In this document: positions 8,505-16,406 of the stretch, one piece after another
Position numbering within the stretch: position 1 is the stretch's first letter
How the letters are laid out: the number at the start of each line of letters is the position of its first letter
NCBI RefSeq assembly: GCF_902506065.1
Contig: NZ_LR732912.1
Span: 4,493,525 to 4,557,524 of the forward strand
Direction of reading: 5' to 3'
DNA: 64,000 nt
DNA from: Arthrobacter sp. 9V
GTDB taxonomy: Bacteria; Actinomycetota; Actinomycetes; Actinomycetales; Micrococcaceae
Notes under the pieces: model-generated
Told to the model about the DNA's origin: nothing
The model's database searches: none
What the model saw: the letters and a program-made list of their open reading frames with translations, nothing else
Translations under genes and position numbers: made by a program

Positions 8505-8760
8505 ATGTCCGCAGCTCCCGATACACGCGTCGACGGAGCCGCCGACCTCAAGGTCCGGGAGCCGGGTGGCCACAACCTGTTCGCGCACTACGTCAAGAAG
8601 GACGCCATTGCGCGCACCGCAGTCGAAAGCACCCCTGCCGTTGCCCTGCGCGGAAAGCGGTGAGTGCCCACCCCGCGACCGAAAAAAGCTCCCTGCCTGC
8701 CCGGACTGCAAGGACATCCTCGAGAACGTCATCGAATCCAACGTCCCGGGCGGCAACTAA
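8505..8760 (+). pseudogene. DUF3039 protein gene with nonsense and frameshift
   Basis: The ATG at 8505 has a good ribosome binding site (AAGAGG). The first 52 codons give NLFAHYVKKDAIARTAVESTPAVALRGKR and then TGA. In the next frame the reading continues RDRKKLPACPDCKDILENVIE to a TAA at 8760. Together these match DUF3039 proteins, which normally read HYV(R/K)K..I..S...G.PVVALCGKxWVP.RD..KFPVCP.CKEI. Three lesions are visible: Cys to Arg in the CGK motif, Trp to stop, and an extra C in the ACCCC run near 8674. The first CxxxxC zinc ligand is thus lost while the CPDC knuckle remains. Confidence 0.75.
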
Positions 8761-8779
8761 CACGCCCGCCCCCATGAAG

Positions 8780-8818
8780 AAGCCCTTGCCCGGTGCGCAC
8801 CGGGAGGGCTTTCTCTTT
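8780..8818 (+). terminator. Rho-independent terminator after the DUF3039 remnant
   Basis: An imperfect 13-bp stem (AAGCCC..CCCGGT with ACCGGG..GGCTT) around a GCGC loop is followed by TTTCTCTTT. Confidence 0.75.
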
Positions 8819-9023
8819 GCAGGGCACTCAGTAGACGCACAGCAAACTCACAGGTTCAGATGGTAAGATTTATTATGGTGGTCTGGTCCGCCACCCTCTG
8901 AGTCCGAGCCCCCGCGTGGCGACGACAACGAAGACAACTGCTACAGATCCAGAATCGCAACACCTGAGACACCTCTCTCTAGGGCTTGCAGACGCGGGGT
9001 GTGTGCCCGGATATGAGATCGAG

Positions 9024-10175
9024 ATGAACTCCAACAACAATGACCGTGACCGTAAGGTCCAGCAGGACGCGCGCGCCTGGAAAGAGCTGACCGGCTCGAA
9101 CTACACCACCGCGTTGCGCCAGATCGAATCGCCGCTGGCCCAGGGCCTCCTGGGAGAGCGAATCAGCGCCAGGCAGCTGATCAACACCCTCAAAGACCAC
9201 CCGCTGATCGGTGCAGACGGCGGTGAATGGGTCCTGGGCGAAGCCGGCTTCCATGCCGATACCCGGTGGAGCTTCGACCGAACCAGAGACTATGTCGAGC
9301 TGGCCCTGATCACCGAATTCCTGCGGATGTTCACCCCCATCAGGGCGGGCGAAACCCCCTCAGTGAGCAGCTACTCACTGAAACACACGGCGGAGAAATT
9401 CTTGAAGCCGCATTGCCGCTCCGTCTCCAACGGCCGCATCATCTGGGCGGCAGCTGCGCTGGGACTTCCTATGGTCGAGGACGGCGGCCTGAACCTTCTG
9501 GTAGGTGTGTCTGAACAAGAGCATGCCTACGTTAGGCGCATCGTCATTGAAGAACGCCAGCCCAGAGGCCACCAGAACCGGCCCTCGGGATTCACGCACC
9601 TGGAGACGGCCCTTGAGCAGTATGCGGCCGGTGAGCTTGTTCTTGGCCGCTGGGAGAAGCCGGAGTCGTCGACGGAGGTTTACCCGTTCCACGAGTGGCT
9701 GATGCAGCAGGCAGGCCGCGATGACGTTGTGGCCGATCTGGCCGGCGATCACTTCGCCGGCGTTGAGGGCAGCTACCACCGCATCGCTGTCACTGCGCAG
9801 GATCTGCTGGACATCCTCCGGGAGCTTTCAGCCATGCCCGAAGCCTTCGACTCAGCGCTGGAAGCGATCGTTGAGTGGGCCCGCGTCGCGCCCCCGAAGC
9901 TGCGCGGGGACATGAGCCTCCGCACGGAGCGCATCACCAGCAGCAAAGAAGACACTTCCGGATGGGGAGCGGGTCCCGGGACGATCGAGAGGTATGAACA
10001 CCTGTGCCCTTGCGGCCGGGGGCTGATCGTCGAGGAGCATGACAACACCCCCGGTTTCCGGGAACAAGATGTGATCATCGAGTGCGACAAATGCCGCGCA
10101 TCATGGCGTCGCGTACCTAGCCTGCCGGTGCGCGGTTGGCGCGTCGAGCCGCAGCCTCTCGACGAAGCAGCCTAA
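9024..10175 (+). CDS. Conserved hypothetical protein with C-terminal zinc ribbon
   Basis: A 383-aa protein (419 aa if GTG 8916 is used). The N-terminus carries a motif I recall from other actinobacterial hypotheticals: QQDARAWKELTGSNYTTALRQ then SPLAQGLLGERISARQLI and DHPLIG. A helical middle contains SSYSLKHTAEKFLKPH and SNGRIIWAAAALGLPM. The C-terminus has two Cys pairs, CPCG and CDKC (about residues 331-362), spaced as a zinc ribbon. I prefer ATG 9024 because conservation begins there. No enzymatic motif is visible. It stands alone, with its own terminator, after the DUF3039 remnant; the zinc ribbon suggests nucleic-acid or protein binding. Confidence 0.7.
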   Translation: MNSNNNDRDRKVQQDARAWKELTGSNYTTALRQIESPLAQGLLGERISARQLINTLKDHPLIGADGGEWVLGEAGFHADTRWSFDRTRDYVELALITEFLRMFTPIRAGETPSVSSYSLKHTAEKFLKPHCRSVSNGRIIWAAAALGLPMVEDGGLNLLVGVSEQEHAYVRRIVIEERQPRGHQNRPSGFTHLETALEQYAAGELVLGRWEKPESSTEVYPFHEWLMQQAGRDDVVADLAGDHFAGVEGSYHRIAVTAQDLLDILRELSAMPEAFDSALEAIVEWARVAPPKLRGDMSLRTERITSSKEDTSGWGAGPGTIERYEHLCPCGRGLIVEEHDNTPGFREQDVIIECDKCRASWRRVPSLPVRGWRVEPQPLDEAA

Positions 10176-10183
10176 TCAAATGC

Positions 10184-10221
10184 AGAACCCACCTGGTCTT
10201 CGGATCAGGTGGGTTCTCTTT
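10184..10221 (+). terminator. Rho-independent terminator
   Basis: A perfect 12-bp stem (10184-10195 with 10206-10217) with a 10-nt loop and trailing CTTT lies 8 bp after the zinc-ribbon gene. Confidence 0.8.
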
Positions 10222-10241
10222 GAGAAAGCCAGGAACGATGA

Positions 10242-10405
10242 CGCCGGCACGCCTACACTGACGCCATAAAGAGCATTCCGCGGTCGCTTCGTCCACCTAT
10301 TTCCCTAGCGTTGGCGAAAGCGATAGAAGCCATCCCTCCCGCCGACGCCCTGCACAGAAACACAGTGTTCGAGCCCAAATGGGACGGTTGGCGCAGTTGT
10401 GTCAC
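10242..10405 (+). pseudogene. N-terminal fragment of an ATP-dependent DNA ligase
   Basis: The frame reads IPRSLRPPISLALAKAIEAIPPADAL then TVFEPKWDGWR before breaking down and stopping. LRPPxxLALAKAVExIP and the nucleotidyl-transfer motif I region (EPKWDGWR, with the AMP-accepting lysine in KWDG) are characteristic of LigD/LigC-type ATP-dependent ligases. There is no start codon and no sequence beyond motif I, so this is a truncated remnant. Confidence 0.7.
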
Positions 10406-10652
10406 CGACACTTGGCAATGCTGATGGCCGGTCGGACCCGGTTGCCGCGGCAAATTCTGACAGCGCACTCCAAAGCTCACCCACTCCCCCAGCCTTACAG
10501 AAGATCGGTTACCGACATTTACGTAGGACGAGTAGATTGCTTAGTCCTGGAGGCGGCCGTGCGCTTCCGAGGAAGACTGACGAGCACGAGCAACCGTTCT
10601 ATCGACGTCTCCTGCCCTTCCAATATGGACGGGCAGTGTAGGATCGCCCAGC
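10406..10652. other. Intergenic region after the ligase fragment
   Basis: About 250 bp with no recognisable coding sequence or RNA gene. Overlapping short frames on both strands appear to be chance. Confidence 0.3.
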
Positions 10653-11450
10653 TTAGTAGTGGATAGGCCCGGGGACGCCACCGGCAACAGCGATGGCATC
10701 GCCCGTGATCGAAACACTCCTAGGAGAGGCGAGGAAAGCCACAACGTTTGCGACCTCTGCAGCGGTAACCAAGCGTCCGATGCTCGTTCTTGAAGCAATG
10801 ACGGCCCGAACTTCGTCTTCATTCGTGCCACTTGATGCTGCCTGCGCAGCAATTAACATCGGGGTACGTTCCGTTATCACAAAGCCCGGGTGCACGACGG
10901 TTACATTGATTCCTGCAGGCCCAAGTTCATCGGCCAGGTTCTTGGTCATTGCGGCCACAGCTACATTGCGGATGGAACCAAAGGTAAGCCCCGTTTGTCT
11001 CGCTGCCAGGCCGCTAATATTGATGATCCTCCCCCAGCCTTGCCGTGCCATGTGGGGAGCAGCGGCTCGGGCAAAGCGTAGATAGCCGAGGACCTTGGTC
11101 TCCACCTCGGTGCGCAAGTCGTCGTCGGTGAGGTCCTGCAGGGCCGGTGCAGTTAAGGGGTTGCCCGGACGTGCGGCGGCATTGACCAGGATGTCCACGC
11201 CACCAAATTCGCGGACAGTGGAGGCGACCGCTTCTCTAACCGCAGGGTCATCGTTGCTGTCAGCGGAAATGGCCAAGACCTTACCGTTATGGCGGGCAAG
11301 CAAGGCCTTGGCTTGATTCAAGCCTTCACGGCCCCGGGCAACTAGTGCTACGTGCGCTCCTTCGGCAACCAATGCTTCGGCTACAGCGAACCCAATGCCA
11401 CGGCTTCCCCCTGTCACTATGGCTCTCTTGCTTGCTAGTTGAAGATCCAC
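10653..11450 (-). CDS. SDR-family oxidoreductase with altered catalytic motif
   Basis: A 265-aa short-chain dehydrogenase/reductase fold. The nucleotide-binding motif TGGSRGIG (residues 14-21) is present, as are the structural NAA motif (VNAAARPG), the catalytic-region serine (INISGLAA) and the substrate-loop VHPGFV. The position where classical SDRs have YxxxK reads GSIRN (FGSIRNVAVAAMTKNLADELGP), so both tyrosine and lysine are replaced. The enzyme may use another acid/base or catalyse a non-redox step. It lies alone on the minus strand, facing decayed sequence, upstream of the aromatic-degradation block. Confidence 0.85.
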   Translation of the reverse strand: MDLQLASKRAIVTGGSRGIGFAVAEALVAEGAHVALVARGREGLNQAKALLARHNGKVLAISADSNDDPAVREAVASTVREFGGVDILVNAAARPGNPLTAPALQDLTDDDLRTEVETKVLGYLRFARAAAPHMARQGWGRIINISGLAARQTGLTFGSIRNVAVAAMTKNLADELGPAGINVTVVHPGFVITERTPMLIAAQAASSGTNEDEVRAVIASRTSIGRLVTAAEVANVVAFLASPRSVSITGDAIAVAGGVPGPIHY

Positions 11451-11950
11451 TTGTTTTCCTTCGCTTAGGTGCTATGTCGGGGGCCTTTCACGAGAGTTGC
11501 CCCTCGAGCACGGTCTCTCTGTAGAGATTCATCGTCACGCTTGTCGCCCCTGCAGCTTGTAGGGCCCCGAAGTCTGGCGTCCTGGACAGGAAATTCCGCC
11601 AACCAGCTGTCTCAAGTCAAGCAGGGGTATTGGGGAGACTTCCATATCTTCACTCTTTCCACTTGTCCGCGGCCAACGTCTCCCTGGCCGGCAGGATGAA
11701 AGATCGCTCCTTGTGATGGTAGGCCCGACGAAAATCAACATTCGGCCTGACCCAGACGACGCTTGAGTTCTCCGTCTTGCCGTCGGCAATTGCCCAGGAA
11801 AGTCCGGGGGCGTTCAGGGAGATATGTAGTGATCCGGTCCCTTGGCTGCAACTCAGCCCCGTTCTGCTGGATCTGGCGGTTGAAGTTCTCAATCTCCCTT
11901 TCTTCCCGGCCGGCATACTCCAAACGTGGTTACGAGTGACGCCGGGGCTT
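11451..11950. other. Decayed region between SDR and SnoaL-like genes
   Basis: About 500 bp. On the minus strand, 11735-11925, one frame reads GREEREIENFNRQIQQNGAE and continues to about LPERPRTF. A second frame shifted at about 11800 continues GKTENSSVVWVRPNVDF and ends AADKWKE with a stop at 11650. This looks like one gene end broken by a frameshift. I do not recognise the family. Confidence 0.4.
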
Positions 11951-12334
11951 CTAGGATCGGGGAGTGGGTTGATAGGCCAATAATTTCCAGGTTCCGCTGT
12001 CTTTGGTCCAGACGGCGATCACATTGTTTGTGAGGGTCTTGGCCGTACCGTTGACGCTGAGCTCAGCGTTCATTTCGCCAACTACTATGGCGGTGTCGCC
12101 AACTAGCAGGATGTTGTCGATAGGGTGCTCGATGCGGTGATACTTGTAAAAGCCTTGGCGAAGTTTGGTCAGGTAGCTGGCAAGTGTATCTCGATCGCCG
12201 CGGGAATGGGTGTAGACGAGCTGGATATGGAAGAGGCTTTCGAGCGTGTCGAAGTCCCCGCGAATCACGGCGTTATACCTGCGGTCCTCCAGCGCCCGTA
12301 TCTCTGCCTCTATAGGGCTGTTTTCTATTGTCAT
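11951..12334 (-). CDS. NTF2-like (DUF4440/SnoaL-like) protein
   Basis: A 127-aa nuclear-transport-factor-2-fold protein: IRALEDRRYNAVIRGDFDTLESLFHIQLVYTHSRGDRDT, then NILLVGDTAIVVGEMNAEL and NNVIAVWTKDSGTWKLLAYQPT. This is the DUF4440 pattern of a helix pair and a curved sheet closing on a pocket. The catalytic role is unknown; such proteins often accompany aromatic or polyketide catabolism as isomerases, dehydratases or binding proteins. It starts at ATG 12334 and is followed by an unidentified decayed stretch. Confidence 0.8.
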   Translation of the reverse strand: MTIENSPIEAEIRALEDRRYNAVIRGDFDTLESLFHIQLVYTHSRGDRDTLASYLTKLRQGFYKYHRIEHPIDNILLVGDTAIVVGEMNAELSVNGTAKTLTNNVIAVWTKDSGTWKLLAYQPTPRS

Positions 12335-12533
12335 TTGTCTGCTTTCTGAGTTGCTACTGAGCCCCGCAGGTGCCTTGCTCCGTACCGGTGGAGGTTCGAA
12401 GTCTGGTGTTGCTTCACGTCGGGTGATCTGCTTTTAGGCAGGCGGAGTCGCCGGAAACGGCAACTTCGGCCCGCTGTTGTGTGGTCAAAGGTGCCCATGG
12501 TGCCCCCCCAGATCGCCCTGGACCGCGGGACTG

Positions 12534-13589
12534 TTAGAGCGGTTCGCCGTTCAGGGCCTTGGTGATCAGGCCACGAATTCCTTCGGCGGTTACTTCACGT
12601 GGGTTTGAGTAGGGGTTGCGGGTGGCCATGTTGACTACTGTTTCCACGTCGGAATCCGTCAGCCCGAGTTCGCGCAGGGATGACGGCGCGCCCAGTTCCA
12701 GGCTCAGCTCTCGCAGGTAAGCTGCCGGGTTCTCGGCACCGGTGGCGCGCCGCAGGGCAGCGAGTGCCTCAGGGGCATGGGCGGAGTTGTAATCAAGGGC
12801 GTAGGGCAGGACGACGGTGTGAGTCTCGGCGTGCGGCAGGTTGAATGTCCCGCCTAGGGTGTGGCAGAGCTTGTGGTGCAAGGACATTGTGGTTGCCCCG
12901 AGGGTGGCGCCGCAGAGCCAGGCACCGTAGAGGGCTTCTGAGCGGGCGTCCGTGCCGGTTGGGTCTTTCACGATCAGCGGCAGGGCGTTGACCAGGGAAC
13001 GGGTGCCTTCTTCAGCCATGAGGGAAATGATGGGCGAGCCGTCCGGGGCGTAGAGGGCTTCTACTGCGTGTGCGATGGCATTGAAGCCGCTTGTCACGGT
13101 CATACCCACTGGCAGGGTTAGTGTCAGATCCGGGTCGTAGATGACGCTGGTGGGTAGCACTTTCGGGTCGCGGCCGGTTTTCTTCTCGCCCTTTTCGGTC
13201 ATGCCCCAGATGGGGGTCATTTCCGAGCCGGCGTAGGTGGTGGGCACCGCGATAATGGGCGCTCCAGACTCCAGGGCTATGGCTTTCCCCAGACCTGTGG
13301 TGGAGCCCCCGCCGACTGCGACGTATCCGTCGGCGCCTGCCGATTTTGCGACTTCTCGTGCCCGGCGGGCTGATTCAATCGGGACGTGCATCTCTGCTTC
13401 TGCATGTACGCCGGCGCTTAGGTCGCCAAGCTGCTCTGAGACTTCCCGTGCCAGGTCTTCCTGGAATGGGGTTGACAGCACAAGCACACGCTGAAGTCCG
13501 AGAGTACGAACTTCCTCAGGCAGCGTCTTGAGCGAACCTGCGCCGAACGTTACACGCATCGGCAGGGCCTGATACCGGAAGTCCTTCAT
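12534..13589 (-). CDS. Maleylacetate reductase
   Basis: A 351-aa iron-containing alcohol dehydrogenase-fold enzyme that reduces maleylacetate to 3-oxoadipate with NAD(P)H. The glycine-rich GGGSTTGLGKAIA and PTTYAGSEMTPIWGMTE motifs are those of the maleylacetate reductase branch (MacA/TcpD-like), as are GFNAIAHAVEALYAP and SLHHKLCHTLGG...PHAETHTVVLPYA, which supply the metal-site histidines. The start at 13589 overlaps the dioxygenase stop by 4 bp, so the two consecutive steps of hydroxyquinol degradation are translationally coupled. It is the last gene of the five-gene operon. Confidence 0.95.
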   Translation of the reverse strand: MKDFRYQALPMRVTFGAGSLKTLPEEVRTLGLQRVLVLSTPFQEDLAREVSEQLGDLSAGVHAEAEMHVPIESARRAREVAKSAGADGYVAVGGGSTTGLGKAIALESGAPIIAVPTTYAGSEMTPIWGMTEKGEKKTGRDPKVLPTSVIYDPDLTLTLPVGMTVTSGFNAIAHAVEALYAPDGSPIISLMAEEGTRSLVNALPLIVKDPTGTDARSEALYGAWLCGATLGATTMSLHHKLCHTLGGTFNLPHAETHTVVLPYALDYNSAHAPEALAALRRATGAENPAAYLRELSLELGAPSSLRELGLTDSDVETVVNMATRNPYSNPREVTAEGIRGLITKALNGEPL

Positions 13590-14500
13590 CGAACAATCTC
13601 CTTGGTGGTTTCGTGCGTGGGGGTGTGGGCGTGGATTTCGGGATGCAGGACGATGTCGATAAGCCCTTCGACAAAGGGGGAGTTCACGCCGAAGGCAGCT
13701 GCTGCGTCCGGGTCCGTGTTGGTGGTGAAGGGTTTGATGAGGGATTCCTTTACAGCGAACACCGCGTCCGATTCGATGTACTCGCTGCCGCCTACGAAGA
13801 TATGGGTTGTCAGTTCCTTATAGCCGGGAGCGGCGACGATGAAGTGGATATGCGCAGGCCTATTGGGGTGGCGGTTGGTGGCCGCCAGCAGATCACCAAC
13901 CGGCCCGTCTGTGGGTATGGGGTAGTAGCTGGGAACGACGCTGCGGAAATAGAACTCCCCATTGTCGTCTGCAGTGAAGAGGCCACGCCCGTTGCCGATG
14001 CTCTGAATGCCTGGCTGCTGGACGTCGTAGAAGCCCTCCATGTTTGCTTGCCAGACATCGATACTCGCCCGTGGTATCGGTTGTCCTGTGACTGAGAGGA
14101 TCCGCCCCCTGACGACGCAGATGTCCCCTTCGCTCTCAGGCGAGATATTTTCGCCAAGTCCCCGTTTCGGGGATTCGACCATGTGGAACGGGCCAAGCAC
14201 AGTTGAATCCGTGGCATCGGGTGTTTCCGCGTCGTTGATGGTTTCGACCAGCATTGAAACCCCGAGCACGTCCGAGAGCAGGATGAACTCCTGCCGGACA
14301 CTGTCACATTTTTGCCCGGTGGCGGTGAGGAAGTCGATGCCTGCCTCCCACTCCTCAATGGAGGGCTCCACCTCGGCGATGAAAGCGTGCAGGTGTTTGG
14401 TCAGGCTCCCTAGGATTTCTTTGAGCCGTTGATTAGGGGTCTCCGCAAAACTTTCAAGGACAGCTGAGGTAAGGGACTCAGTTCCGGATTCGGTACTCAT
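13586..14500 (-). CDS. Hydroxyquinol 1,2-dioxygenase (intradiol)
   Basis: A 304-aa Fe(III) intradiol ring-cleavage enzyme. It has the N-terminal helical dimerisation domain (residues 1-100) and the catalytic beta-sandwich with candidate iron ligands Tyr158, Tyr193, His217 and His219 (GFYDVQ...SYYPIPTDGPVG...RHPNRPAHIHFIV). The DSTVLGPFHMVESP signature favours hydroxyquinol over catechol. It ortho-cleaves 1,2,4-trihydroxybenzene to maleylacetate for the next gene. I chose ATG 14500 because upstream in-frame residues are non-family and overlap the previous gene. No resorcinol or hydroxybenzoate hydroxylase accompanies it. Confidence 0.94.
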   Translation of the reverse strand: MSTESGTESLTSAVLESFAETPNQRLKEILGSLTKHLHAFIAEVEPSIEEWEAGIDFLTATGQKCDSVRQEFILLSDVLGVSMLVETINDAETPDATDSTVLGPFHMVESPKRGLGENISPESEGDICVVRGRILSVTGQPIPRASIDVWQANMEGFYDVQQPGIQSIGNGRGLFTADDNGEFYFRSVVPSYYPIPTDGPVGDLLAATNRHPNRPAHIHFIVAAPGYKELTTHIFVGGSEYIESDAVFAVKESLIKPFTTNTDPDAAAAFGVNSPFVEGLIDIVLHPEIHAHTPTHETTKEIVR

Positions 14501-14516
14501 AATTGTGCGCACGCTT

Positions 14517-15338
14517 TCAACGGATCCATCCCGCACGTTCCAATACTTGAAGAGTCGTGAACATGACCTCCTCTGCAACCACTTCCATCGGAAGCAGTTC
14601 CAGCGCATTGGAAATGGGTTCGACGCTGATCGGCGGGTACGGCGCCTGAGTCTCATGAATCGTGCGCAGGAAACCGATGATGTCAAGGGATCCCCTGCCC
14701 GGGTAGGTTCGCAGCTGTCGGGCTTCCCGTGCCAGCTCCACGCCAGGCCGGCGGCCGACGTCGGACAGCTGGACGACTGCTACGCGCTCGAGGAGTTCGG
14801 CATCGATGTGCTTGAGTTGTCCGCCTGACCTGAAGAAATGGAGGACATCGAGCACGATGGATGCGTTGGATGTGCCGGCGTGGCAGACGAGCTTTTGTGC
14901 AGCTTGAACGTCGTTGATCACTGAGTAGGGCATGAATTCGACGGCAACCGGGGTGTTCGGGTGTCGTTGGCACAGGGCCGCATACTCGTCGGCAGCGAGA
15001 GACGGGTCTCCGGTGAAGGCTGCGACGTGTACACGGTCAGGGTGTAGGGCTTCGATGAGGTCTTCGACCAGAGAATTGGCGTGCCTGGTTGGGCCGTCGT
15101 CGCAGAGCCGGACGAGCTCCAGTTCTGCGACCACAAGTCCAGCGTCTTCTATTCGTTTGCCGAGTTCGTTGATTGGGATGCCGCGCTCGAGGGCTGAAAT
15201 GCACTGTCCTACGGTGAGTCCGATGCCGTCGAAGGCACTTTGGCTTGCCGCTTGGAGGATTTGAGCGAAGGGCCGGTCGCGGAAGCACATCGCGCCTAGT
15301 GCGAGCGGGGCGGGTTCAATCGTGTATGCGAGGCGCAC
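14517..15338 (-). CDS. TIM-barrel sugar-phosphate isomerase/epimerase family enzyme
   Basis: A 273-aa AP_endonuc_2 (xylose-isomerase-like) barrel. Candidate metal and substrate residues are Glu134 (VAVEFMPYS), Asp164 and His167 (IVLDVLHF), Gln190 (VVQLSD) and Glu240 (ISVEPIS). The EFMPYS/LDVLHFFRSGG pattern resembles 3-dehydroshikimate dehydratases and inosose dehydratases more than sugar-phosphate isomerases. C-glycoside deglycosidases use the same fold. It sits between a Gfo/Idh dehydrogenase and hydroxyquinol dioxygenase in one operon, so dehydration/aromatisation or C-C cleavage of an oxidised cyclic substrate is the leading inference. Confidence 0.85.
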   Translation of the reverse strand: MRLAYTIEPAPLALGAMCFRDRPFAQILQAASQSAFDGIGLTVGQCISALERGIPINELGKRIEDAGLVVAELELVRLCDDGPTRHANSLVEDLIEALHPDRVHVAAFTGDPSLAADEYAALCQRHPNTPVAVEFMPYSVINDVQAAQKLVCHAGTSNASIVLDVLHFFRSGGQLKHIDAELLERVAVVQLSDVGRRPGVELAREARQLRTYPGRGSLDIIGFLRTIHETQAPYPPISVEPISNALELLPMEVVAEEVMFTTLQVLERAGWIR

Positions 15339-15365
15339 GGGGTGTTCTCTTTCCTTGTCCGTAGG

Positions 15366-16406
15366 TTAGATGGCTGTTGTTTTTCCATCAATCGCTGCTG
15401 CTCTGATGGCTTCGACAATTTCGATCGTCCGCAGAGCGTCAGTCACGGACACGATGGGTTCTGCGGTTCCGTCGATGACATCGAGGAAGTGTTTCCATTG
15501 GTTGGCGTAGGTCTCAGTTTCCGCTGCAGGCAGGCTCTGTGCCGCCATGGGGATCTTCCAGTGACCCTTGGCGTCGTCCGGGTAGTAGTAGTGGGTTAGC
15601 TGCGGCAATGTCAGGGATCCCTTGGTGCCGGTGATGAGGTGGGTGTCTACGCCGGGGTGCCGTGGGAAGCTCGTGTCGTCGGCGGATACCTGGTCCCAGT
15701 TGACCGGTGATGCGGCACTGTCCGAAACGATGAATGTTCCGAGTGCCCCGCTGGCGAATTCCGCGGTAACGGCGGCGGTGTCCTCCACCTCATATCCTCG
15801 CGAACCTGATGAGGTGATGGCCGCAACCCGGGTAATGTCACCGCAGAGATATCGCAGCAGGTCGATGTCGTGCACCAGGTTGATCAGCAGCACACCGGCT
15901 CCTTTTAGCCGGTGCCACGCCTGGTTGAAGTAGTCTTCGGGTTTCCGGCTAAGAAACAGGGAGTTGACGGCTACGATGCGCCCGAGTCCGCCGTCGTGGA
16001 TGAATGACTGCGCGGCCGTGACGGCGGCGTTATGGCGCCGATGGTGTCCGACAAGTATCGGCGTGGATATGCCTTCCAGCGCTGCCGCCAGTTTCTGGCC
16101 CTCTTCGATCGATGATGCCACGGGCTTCTCGAGCAGCACCGGGATACTGCGGTTCAGGCAGGCCAGCGCTGTGGTTACATGCTGGTCATTTGGGCTTGCC
16201 ACGACAACCGCATCCAGGCCAGGCATACTAAGCAGATGCTGGTAATCGACGTGGTTCGGTACGCCGAGCGAAGTCGCCAGTCTGTCACTGACAGGGTCTG
16301 CGACGGCAACTACCCGCCCGGTGCCTTCGGCATTGATGATGGAGGCATGCTTTGTACCCATGACACCGCCACCGATGATGCCTATATTGAGCTGCGCGGT
16401 TCTCAC
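15366..16406 (-). CDS. Gfo/Idh/MocA-family NAD(P)-dependent oxidoreductase
   Basis: A 346-aa enzyme. The N-terminal Rossmann domain has GIIGGGVMGTKH and the family signature VLLEKPVASSIEEG (Lys of EKP); the C-terminal sheet domain carries the DxxxH-like NLVHDIDLLRYLCG. These enzymes oxidise a ring hydroxyl of sugars, cyclitols or glycosides, or reduce dihydrodiol-like compounds. The GTG at 16406 has a near-perfect Shine-Dalgarno (AAGGAGG) located inside the end of the MFS gene, and the GTGA overlaps the MFS stop, so expression is coupled. The inferred role is the first oxidative step after import. Confidence 0.92.
   Translation of the reverse strand: MRTAQLNIGIIGGGVMGTKHASIINAEGTGRVVAVADPVSDRLATSLGVPNHVDYQHLLSMPGLDAVVVASPNDQHVTTALACLNRSIPVLLEKPVASSIEEGQKLAAALEGISTPILVGHHRRHNAAVTAAQSFIHDGGLGRIVAVNSLFLSRKPEDYFNQAWHRLKGAGVLLINLVHDIDLLRYLCGDITRVAAITSSGSRGYEVEDTAAVTAEFASGALGTFIVSDSAASPVNWDQVSADDTSFPRHPGVDTHLITGTKGSLTLPQLTHYYYPDDAKGHWKIPMAAQSLPAAETETYANQWKHFLDVIDGTAEPIVSVTDALRTIEIVEAIRAAAIDGKTTAI

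Noticed and set aside
12335..12533. Possible gene or RNA in the 200-bp gap before the SnoaL-like gene
   Set aside because: No ORF with a ribosome binding site, no clear hairpin and no conserved RNA motif are visible.
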